The position numbers and the translations under genes are program-made. Positions 10,401 to 19,500 of a stretch of 22,810 nt of DNA are shown piece by piece. The stretch lies in the NCBI GenBank assembly GCA_004335635.1, contig QAXH01000807.1, forward strand, positions 1-22,810, given 5' to 3'. The notes beneath the pieces were generated by a model. That model worked only from the letters and a program-made list of their open reading frames with translations, searched no databases and had not been told where the DNA came from. This DNA comes from Chloromonas sp. AAM2. Lineage: Eukaryota; Chlorophyta; Chlorophyceae; Chlamydomonadales; Chlamydomonadaceae. The stretch's first letter is position 1. Each line of letters opens with the position of its first letter.

Positions 10401-13400
10401 CGATGCCTGGTAACCACTGTACTTGGCCGGCCCCGGACCGAAATCTCGAGCCGTGTCGTCAGTGAATGTGGTGCTCACTGGATTGCTGCTGTTGGCGTTG
10501 GCGTGCACGGCGTACGTCAGCGTGGCGACAATGTGAGGGTGACGAAGCTCAGAGCCTGCACACACAAGCAGCAAACAACAGTGACGTCAGTGTGTGTTTT
10601 CAGCTGCCCGCGATTCTGAGTGGGCAAGAAGATCTATCTGCTTCTCTTGAGGCGACCAGGTCATGCGCATGTTGTCTGGTGTTTTGAGTGGGTAGATGAA
10701 TAGCGCACGTTTGCCGTCCGATATCCTGTTGAGCTCATGAACATGTTGGAAGGAACGGGCGCATATGTTTTCTGTTGCCCATTCAACTGCAATGCACCGC
10801 CTCCAGTGTGTCTTACCCAGCACTGCCTCCATCTGGGCTCCGGCCGCCTCCAGAGCCTTCAGATCCTGGTCAATCACCTTGATGGCCACAGGCGTGCCGA
10901 ACCTGCACAGTACAGGGCGACGCACAGTTCAGCAGAGACCTGACACCTGAAGGACGGACTGCATCACGAAAACAGGCACTAGACTGTATCACGGAAGCAG
11001 AACACGGTTCGGAACAGACAGTATCATAGACATAGATGGGGTGGATGCACGCCTAGTGCACAGCATGCAGAAACACTTGCGGTGTGGGCACTATTCCAAG
11101 CCATGCGTGGGTGCAGGGATGCTGACTCACCAGTGGCCTGCGTAGACGCTGCCAAAGCTGCCGCTGCCCAGCAGTTGCCCCAGGTTGAGGCCCTGCACCG
11201 GGCTGGTCAGGCTGCTGCCCGTGCGGCTCGATGACAGGGACATCCGGGAGTGGATTGCGTCAGCACTCTGTACAATGCAAGACGCAATTTTTTGTAATCA
11301 GTCAATCCATCCCGTCTGTGCCCAGGTGGTTATGAGAACCAAGGCATCCTCATATTCAGTGGGGCCGGGAAGCTTCACTGCCTGGCTATCAGTACTGCGC
11401 TAAATCGTCATTGCTGCCCTGTCCAACGCCTAAGTCTAAACGGCACTGCAAGAGCCTGTCTGCACTTCTTGAGCACACTGCCACGTGCATTCAACACCCT
11501 TGATGCCTGCCACATACACCATCCTTCCTGTCAACCACAAATCCTCACCTCCCACCTCTCTTGTGCTGTGCGTGCGCATGTGGGTCCTGTTGTGTCCCAG
11601 AAATCATCCTTTCTCACCTCAATGGTCATGAAGTAGAGCGTGGAGGCCGTGCCTGCGCCCGGGCCTGATATGTTCTTAGAGTTGACCATCCAGGAGGGAA
11701 CGGCCAGGTTCAGGGCACTGTCATCCATTGCGGAAGAGCCGGCAGGCCTGCACCAAGGAGCACGTGTGCTAGTCAAAATATAGCCCCTTTGCATGGCCAA
11801 GTGCTCCGGCAGGGCAGCCATTATTACTATTACTATTATTACCATTACTATTATATTATTATATATATTATTACTATATACTATACTATACTATATTATA
11901 TATATTATTACTATTATTACTATTACTACTATTACTATTACTACTTTACTACTATTATTACTATTACTATTCAGCCACTAAGGCGAGGCCCAATCGCCGA
12001 GTCTTATGCAATGCTATGGACCAGGTCATATTATGATGCAGACAGCAATGAGTGCGCTGAAACCATGTTGGATTGCTGAGGACAGCGGCGGCTGGGAACA
12101 AGCTGCATGTGATGATGTTATGACGACGATGATGAAGAGTGCAGTGCATGTGAAACCATGTTTGACGGTAGCAATTGCTTCAGAGCATGGGCTGCTCACC
12201 TGAGCTTGAGCACCAGGCGTCTGGCGCGGGAGCCGCTGCTCTTGGCCCCCGCAGCCGAGTCCAGCGACTGGCGCGAGTGCGCACCGCCTGCTGCCAGCCA
12301 CGAAGCCTTGATCCTCACGTTGTCAATCGTGATGACCTTGCCTGCACGGTACATGTGCAGCAGTCAACACACACTTACTACTGTGAACCGCACTGCCGTA
12401 GAAGCGATGAGCTGCCTGTTCACAGCAGCCAGTAGCTCGCAGTCCCGGTCTCCAGTCAACTCTGCGCCAGACAAGACGCCAGTCAGAGCGGCACTTGCCT
12501 GTGGCCACCATCTCCTGGTGCAGGCGGCTGGGCAGGCTGCCTGACATCGTCTCCATCACCTCCGTCAGGCTCATGTCCTGAATGCCCTCGCGATGGCAAC
12601 CTGTGCACACAGGGCCGTAACCAGGCACGTGCAATAAAGCAGATTCTATGAAGCAGATACCGATGTGGCGATGAGTTTTGGCCCACCCATGGATTGCGTC
12701 ATCAACAGTCGCTGCAAGCTAACGCAGCCTTGTTTGCATTTGAACATCACCGACATCTCACTCTTGTACAGGGTAACATAGCCTGCATGATTACAAAAGC
12801 TACTGCTAGTGACTGCTCTCCCACCATCCCAAATAGCCGGTAGCACACCCAATACTGGAGGGCCTGCTCTACCGTGTGATGCCTACCTGTAGCCTTCTCC
12901 CATGCCGAGTTGGTGTGCATGATCTTCCAGCCCGGCTTGCTGGTGTCCAGCAGCACCACGCAGTGGTCAAAGCAGTCGATGGTGCGCTTGAGCTGCGCAG
13001 CAAGGCAGGGACAGACACGGCCAGAAAGCTGACTACACTCCTGAGCTCCTGTTTGGGGTCAACGTGTGCAGAAGCGGCGGGACAAGCTGACAGTCACAAC
13101 GCACATGCAGTTGCAGTCCCATTCCAGGCAGGAAGCGGAGTGTGGACTAGCAGGTATATCCAGGCTCTGCTGACTGGGTACTTGCGAGGGACGTGCTAAT
13201 GCATCCAACAACTGCATGGTGGCTTACGTTTTTGTATGCATGTGACAGAGTCTCGTTGTCATTTGACATGAGCTGCAGCGCGATGTCCTTTTCCACGTGG
13301 CGCACAACCATCTCTGCGGACAAAGAACAAACAACACGACGTCAAGACACAACCTGCACAGGCCACCGAATGTTTCAGCAGACGGCCACGAGGGCAACTC

Positions 13401-15753
13401 TGTGTGTGTGTGTGTGTGTGTGTTGTTTTACATCGGGAGCAATTGTTCACGCTGTAAGATGGCCCGTCGGCCGGGCCAAGTTACATGGTAGGCTTGTTTG
13501 GAATGTCAGTGCCGCAAACCAGAAGTCAGGCCTACGTTGATTAGCACAGCTGAAGTCACTGTGGTCTTGAAGCCACCTAGCTTTACCAACCTGCAAAGTT
13601 GCCCAAAATGGAGGCCTGTGCAGCATCGAATTCACGAGGCTTGTCATCCGCAAAGCACCTGTGCAAGCACACGTGGACGAGTTAGTTGACTGAGATCACA
13701 ACCATGAGACTGTGCATCTGGCCACGCTGCACATACATACAACGTTCGCAAGATGCACCACAGCATCTGATAGTGTGCAGCCCAAGCAATAACAGCTAAT
13801 CCACAGGCAGGCAGCAGGGCGAGGCCACCTCCTAGCCCAGTTCCTCCGTAAGAAGGCATGTTGAACCCTTGTCACGGCCTCCAAACTCACAGCGTGCCCT
13901 GCGAACACGGAATGCAGAATACAGACATGAGCGACAAGCAGAGCTGTAGCAACGCATGCGTAGCACACATTCTGTGCCTATGAAGCAGACAAGCCTGCAG
14001 TGCAAGAAGCACTGTACAGTGCACTTCCAGGGCATGGCTGCTGGCAGAGTCGTTGCAGTATGCCACCACCTACCAGGCGATGGCCGTTTGAAGCAATGAG
14101 CGGTGCACCGCAATAGAAACTGCGGACAGAGGCACACACGACATGATGGGACAGGGTGGCCAGCCAAAACCAACTTTTCATGACGCGATGTGCAGGTTGA
14201 AGAACTTGCGTGGGTGCAAGGACAGGAACGTTTTCTGATACTTACCGCACGCCATTCTCAGCCTTGACGAAGACGTTCTCTGCAAAGCGAGCATCCTTCG
14301 TGGTGTCAGGGATGACCATGATCTGCACATCAACCGTACAATAGCAGCAATGTCAGTACTTACAAGTCAGAGGTGGCACAAGATAGCATGCAGCCAGCGC
14401 GTCACGCAGACAAGTTCGTGTGCACACAACTTGCATGGACACATCGCACACATAACACATCACTGCACAAACAGATGGGAGGCGCACCTGATCCTGCTGC
14501 GATGCCATTGTCCAAGCACACATGGAAGAGCGCCATGGGAAGTCACCCCGCTGGAAAATGCCCCGGGCTTCACGAATGAACACCCTCCTATCGTCAAGTA
14601 GGGCCACCAAGCAACTGGGTGCCTGCAGAGCATGGTAGATACCAGCATTTACGTAAATGTTTTATACCACAACGCATTTGCGTGAATAAGGCAGTAAGCA
14701 TTGAAGGTGCGATATGATAACCAAGGGTGCAGGCAAGCATGGCCAGCTGCAAAGGGGCTTGTCAGTTGAGAAGCAGCTCCTTGCCATGCAACTCCCACGC
14801 CATGCAGCCCTGCACTGCCTGTCATGACGACTACATCAGTTGCTTGACAGCAGTTTCATAAATCTACCATGCAAGTCGTAGAGTGCTCACCGCAAAGATG
14901 GACGAGATCAGCTTGAGAATATTCTCGATCTCTGGGTCAGGCGGAGCCTCCACAGTCATGTCGTTCAGCTTCAGCGCTTTCAGGGTAGCTAGGCGGCCGT
15001 CCTCGCATGGGGGCACAAAAGGGCCGGAGACGCGGGTCTGTGTGCATGAGCGATCATTCCGGCATGAGGGCCTCACTGGCAGCAAATACAACTGGCGCAG
15101 TAATCCCTCCAGCCAGTGCTGCCAATACAAGCCCAAAAACGCGTTGTGCATGCGTGAAGTGCAGTGCACGTTGTCTTCTGTCATGCAAGTCCCATGTTGT
15201 GGCATACGGACCCGCAGGGGCATGGATTGCACTAGCCCAAATATCTGGACTCGGAGGTAGAATCCACAGCAAGAAACCTTTCTCATGTGAAAGCATCCAG
15301 TTGTCTGTGCCACTACACGACTCCAAGTCCATGCATAATCCTTGGCTGAACATGGGTACCTGGTAAGGCAATCCCGTGGAAGGCCGATAGATGTCGTCCT
15401 GGCGCTGGATTTTGCCGTCACCTTCAGCCACCTTTGGCACAATCGCTTCCACTTCCTTCCCAACATAGCTACCCTTCCCGACCTGAATGGCAGCAAAGAG
15501 AAGACCCGAAAAGTTGGCCACGGACCGTTCACACCAGGACGGGTTCTGCTGACACCAGGACGTGGGCTGCTGCTAGGTCAGTAGCAAAAACAGGGAAGTG
15601 TCACTTGCAAGCGCTGAGCAAGGCCGGCCTTTGCGAACGAGACGGACCCTCCAATGGCGACTGTCGCTCTTTCATCCGCTCCTGCGCGTTGTTGCTCACC
15701 TCAACGTAGCTCCTGGCATTTTCGGTCTCGGGCCGCCCCAAGCAGATGCCCAT
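7441..15753 (-). CDS. GAF-PAS-TKL protein kinase, lipid-anchored, 950 aa, 21 exons
   Basis: Predicted sensory protein kinase. Exons: 15700-15753, 15360-15482, 14891-15037, 14488-14622, 14246-14322, 14074-14119, 13891-13898, 13591-13658, 13228-13313, 12887-12992, 12499-12600, 12200-12341, 11618-11747, 11131-11267, 10817-10902, 9933-10555, 9438-9608, 8911-9026, 8617-8713, 8013-8213, 7441-7638 (sum 2853 nt, no frame break). The start MGICLGR follows an in-frame TGA (15760-15762) and fits N-myristoylation (Gly2) with a palmitoylatable Cys4. GAF: about 70-230 (PPCEDGRLATLKAL; RFYCGAPLIASNGHRLGTLC). PAS-like: about 252-408 (CVVLLDTSKPGWKIMHTN). Kinase: about 437-945, with GSGSFG at 442-447, VAIK Lys462, probable alpha-C Glu479, HGDLSAWN with Asp793 and Asn798, DFG at 821-823, PPE at 846-848 and Arg922. 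A low-complexity insert of about 230 residues separates beta4 from beta5. All key catalytic residues are present. The ligand and substrate cannot be told. Confidence 0.93.
8214..8616 (-). other. GC-AG intron between catalytic loop and DFG exons of the kinase gene
   Basis: The exon ending GCAAAG is followed by GCAAGT instead of GTAAGT. The acceptor is CTGCAG before the exon starting VADFGLSR. The phase-0 join between GRGFIAK and VADFGLSR is required for the kinase domain, so the GC donor is well supported. Confidence 0.85.
9050..9390. repeat. Diverged direct duplication inside a kinase-gene intron
   Basis: Two copies of about 170-190 bp lie in the intron 9027-9437. Matching landmarks are GAGACAAGC at about 9060 and 9232, CAGATAGCA at about 9077 and 9256, and GACTCAAGCCACCA at 9134 and 9331, followed by alignable CTTGCGGGACGATACAG and CTTGTAGGACGACACAG. 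The second copy has an extra stretch of about 25 bp. This looks like an old local tandem duplication. Confidence 0.65.
9619..9635. repeat. (AC)n microsatellite in a kinase-gene intron
   Basis: A perfect AC dinucleotide run of 17 bases lies in the intron just upstream (minus-strand sense) of the exon starting at 9608. Read as GT/TG on the gene's strand, it adjoins the acceptor region. Confidence 0.85.
11820..11971. repeat. AT-rich trinucleotide-type microsatellite (TAT/TAC/TTA), about 150 bp
   Basis: An imperfect array of ATT, ACT and TAT units, with an internal TATATATATTA section, lies wholly within the kinase-gene intron 11748-12199. Open frames through it are strings of Tyr or Ile/Thr and are not genes. 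Its composition is far more AT-rich than the rest of the window. Confidence 0.95.
12342..12498 (-). other. GC-AG intron in the PAS region of the kinase gene
   Basis: The exon ending GCCACAG is followed by GCAAGTGCC, a strong GC donor. The acceptor is GTGCAG at 12342-12347, before the exon encoding KVITIDNVRIKASWL. The join is phase 1 and restores one glycine codon. A GT donor that keeps the PAS frame was not found nearby. Confidence 0.82.
13401..13423. repeat. (TG)n microsatellite in a kinase-gene intron
   Basis: About 11 perfect TG units lie in the intron 13314-13590. Confidence 0.9.
13891..13898 (-). other. 8-nt micro-exon (GGCACGCT) of the kinase gene
   Basis: The bases GGCACGCT are flanked by a GTTCGCAG acceptor and a GTGAGT donor. 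They encode Gly195, Thr196 and the first two bases of Leu197. Joined to SNGHRL before and CFADDKPREFD after, they complete the conserved GAF segment LGTLCF. Without them the GAF domain lacks these residues and the reading frame is lost. The flanking introns are 175 and 232 nt. Confidence 0.85.
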
Positions 15754-16514
15754 GAGTTCTCAGACCGCAACTCTTCGTCACGGGCAGGACCAAGCGAATC
15801 AGGGTCTGTAAAATGACAGGGAGTTTACTGCTGATTTGACGAGAAAAAAGCGTATCGCCAGGACCCGAGATACGTATCCCTGGTCTGTTGGCTTGTGGCC
15901 ACGACAAACGGGCCTCAGGTGCCTAGGCTGCTGACGCAGATGAGCTCAAGTCAACGGCCTGTCTGCCGCGCAAGGCTCGCACACAACAACCCGCACCCGT
16001 ACGGGCAAAGAAACGAAAGTACGCTGGAAACGAGACCAGACGTTATAAATGCTCAGGAAAGTGACAGCCACGCCCCTGGCACACGCCGTAGGGCTTCACA
16101 GTCATTGGCGACCGATCAACTTGGTGTCAATCCGTTTGCTGTTGTTCTCTTACCAAGGAGGTCGGAGCTGGTCTGCAAAGTTGTGTTAGGTGGCCGTCAG
16201 TAGAGGCTCTGCGCCACTGACAATCACAAGTTGGATAGCAAGGGAGTTTAATACTGCGACAGCTAAGGCAGCGGCCTCGCGCAGGGCGCTTGCCTGGAGA
16301 ACGCCTCGGACAGCTCGGAGAGCCATGGCCTTGAGAGCGTAGAAGTGAGCCGAATCTTGCATCATAGAGAACGTGGCGTATCCATCTTCTCCAGCCGTTG
16401 CAAATGGGCATTGCCGCTGCTTGCATGCAAGCACAACGGTCACCTGTGTACACACATGCGAAGTATTGACTCGTGCATTGCAAGATTGAGTGAAGTTGCT
16501 TGCATGCTGCAGGT
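15754..16514. promoter_or_regulatory. Divergent intergenic region, probable bidirectional promoter
   Basis: This 761-bp gap separates the start codons of the minus-strand kinase gene and the plus-strand PH-PLAT gene. A TATAAAT element on the plus strand at 16044-16050 could serve the PH-PLAT gene. On the minus strand an acceptor-like TTTTACAG near 15808 suggests the kinase 5' UTR may itself be spliced. Open frames on both strands here (plus 15895-16203, minus 16186-16455) lack recognisable motifs. The regulatory reading rests on position only. Confidence 0.45.
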
Positions 16515-19500
16515 ATGGGTGGCAGCTCGGACAACTCGTCTGGCCTCACCTTTGAACAGCAGCCAACTTCAGCCCAGTCAAACAATAGGTGAGGCTGCAC
16601 CTCATCTTGCTCGTGAGGCGACCAGCAGCTGATGCATTGCTGACCAGGCTGGTGACTGGTTTCCACACCACAGAAATGACAGCCACAGCCGGCAAGGGGA
16701 TACTGCACCTGTCACAGTCAGGACTGACCTGGCTGATGGCAACCGTGCCCCCGGCTTTGGCCTGACAGATGAAGCACGGCAAGCAGTGCCTCAAGAGAAC
16801 AGCAGAAACACCCTAGAAGCGGGTGCAACCAGCTTTGGGTTAACTGGGGAGGCTCGTGCAGCCAGCCCGAGCAGGTGTGTGGCAAGTGGCAAGTGGCAAT
16901 TCTCTAGTACTTGACATGCTGTCTATTTGCTTGTGTATGTGGCTGACGAGGCGCACGGGACTCAGCTGTTTGTGCCTCAGAAGATGCATAAACAGTGGGT
17001 GCCACACTGAAGGTTCAACCCGGAGACGTTCACGTAAAGGTATATTCGAACAGTGTCATACGAAACACGCCACATATCCACACAACTTGGTCTCTCACTG
17101 TTTGTATGCTCTCACAGGCAACCGCCTCAGGGCCTAGACCATTCGGCCAGTGCCTTGGCCCGCCCAGCAGTGCCATCACGAGGAGAAATGGCTTCTGCAG
17201 CAGGCAGTCACCAGCCTCGGTCAGGCAGCCCTGCCAGGCCTGTCATTGGCGCCCCAGCCACAGGGGCCGGATTGGAGCCAGTCATTCCCAGCTCTTCGCT
17301 GCTGCCATGCGGGAGCCCTGCCCCTGATGCCCACAGCCCAGCAAGGGGAGGCATTGCAGCTGGCGGGGACAATGCACGTGGCAGCCCTGCAAAGCTACAT
17401 GGGCCAGCGCTTGGCTTGTCACCTGCAGCAAACCTGCTGCCAACTAGAGCCTCAGCAGCGACAGACCAGCCTCACGGTTACCAGCAACACAGGTACGCAT
17501 CACCCACAGGGCAGACAGGCATCGTGAAAGGGGCGGAGCTTAGTGGCACTAGACGGGTTGTTCCAAAGCATGATGTGTGACACGCGTCCGTGTCTAGCTG
17601 CTTTGGTGAGAGGGAGGCACTCTCCTGCTGTGACTCACAAACAAGATGCTGCGCGGTGCCTCCATTTGCTTGTGTGCGCTCTTCACAACTGGCTCTTTGC
17701 AGGGCTACAGATGTCTGGCATCTCAGTGCCACTGAACAGACAGAGCCTCAGCCAGCAGGAAACAGGTATCACGACACCCTGCTCAGCCTGGCGCAGGAGT
17801 GTGTAGTTGCTACAACTTCTCATGGGGCGGGAATCAGGCACTCAGGCTGGCTACACAAGCTTGTGGGCAAGACACCGCAGGATGTCAACTGGAAGAAGTA
17901 CTGGGTAAGTTGGGCTGTGCTATTACACAGTACTATGTCAGTCTGCAGTTTACTTTCCTCGACCAGTCGTTCTGCTGAGCAACGAGTGCTTGGTAGTACT
18001 CTCCTCAGACAATCATCCCCTACTTACGTTTGCTTGCATCGATAGATTACAATGAAATATTCAGATATCTTCCAACACCATCAATTGTACAATTTCCACA
18101 AGCAGCTGAATTCTGCAGTGTTTGTATCGAAGCGTCAAATCGCATGCCATCCTTCTCCATAACTTGGCAAAGGATTCTAGCCAAAAAACTACTACTCCAG
18201 CCAAAAAATGCACGCAACCAGGCGTGGGCTGGTTGTGCGCTGGAATTTCAATTTCCAGATCCTTGGAAGCAATATGCAGCTGGCAGCATGCTTGCATCCT
18301 CAACTGTTGCCATGTCAGGCTTAAGCCTGGGCCTTGGCGTACCGGTCAGACACTGCCTGCCAGTTGATCAACTTGTCCATGAATGTCTGGATGAAGTCTG
18401 GGCGCCTGCAGTGCACAGCAACATCCACTGCCACTTGCGTGCCAGGTCATATTAGCATGATGCAGGTCGCAACAACACATAAGTCACTGATTTTGCTGGG
18501 AAGACAAATAGACTGTAAGTCCTCCCTGCTTACCTGTTCTGGAAGTCAATGTAGTAGGCATGCTCCCACACGTCAACAGTCAAGATGGGTGTCTTGCCGT
18601 CAACCACAGGCACCACCGCGTTGGGGGTCTTGGTGATAGATAGCTTGCCAGACTTGTCCGTCACGAGCCATGCCCAGCCAGATCCAAACTGCGTGGGGCA
18701 ACCAATGTGCTTTCATGAGAGATGTCAGGGCCCATGATGGTTCGTGGAACGGCAAATGGCAAATTATTGAAGGCAGCATCAACCGTGAAATAAGCAGCTG
18801 CAAAACATGCAGCAGGGCTTCACAAGAGATGGCAGCGTCAGTGTCCTAGAACCTTAGCCAGATCCATAACATCCGGTCGCGACATCTTCTTTGCATCTTT
18901 CGTGGCCAACATGAATTGCAGTGCGACTACAGTTTCAAAAGGTTGTGTACCTGGGTCATGCCAGCGGTCTTGAACTGGTTCTTGAACTCATCAAAAGACC
19001 CAAAGTCACGGGTGATGGCTTCCGCCAGCTTGCCGGTTGGGGCACCACCGCCACCAGCCTTCATTGACTCCCAGAAGAAAGTGTGGTTCCAAATCTGCAG
19101 CGCGATGTGCAGCGATCAGGGGCATCGCTAGAGAATCGCCACACATCAAAGACTCCAATGGGATTCCTGCGAAGTTTTCCTTAGCGCCTCCGTGGCTGCT
19201 TACCTGCGCAGCGTTGTTGAACTCTGGTGTTGGGTTGCCACCGTTCCATGAGGCGAGCACAATTTCCTCCAGGGTCTTGTTATCCCAGTCCTTGCCAGAG
19301 ATCTGCTTGTTCAGGTTGTCCACGTACGCGCGGTGGTGCTTGCCCCAGTGAAACTCAAATGTCTGCTTTGACATATGTGGCTCCAGAGCATCGAGGGGGT
19401 ATGGGGGCGCCTTGAGCTCAACTGCATTGAGGGTCACAAGTGCCCGCCTGGAAGGGCGGGTCGCACGGCGAGAGCCGGCCACATGAGTAGCAGCGGACGC

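Noticed and set aside
11789..12079. Tyr-rich and Ile/Thr-rich open frames
   Set aside because: They are translations of an AT-rich microsatellite in an intron.
15895..16203. Plus-strand open frame of 102 codons in the divergent intergenic region
   Set aside because: No motif and no splice join to the PH-PLAT exons was found. It is probably chance or 5' UTR.
19006..19203. Continuation of the FeSOD first-exon frame past AAQ
   Set aside because: GTAAGC at 19203 is the donor. The conserved IWNHTFFW follows only after splicing to 19094.
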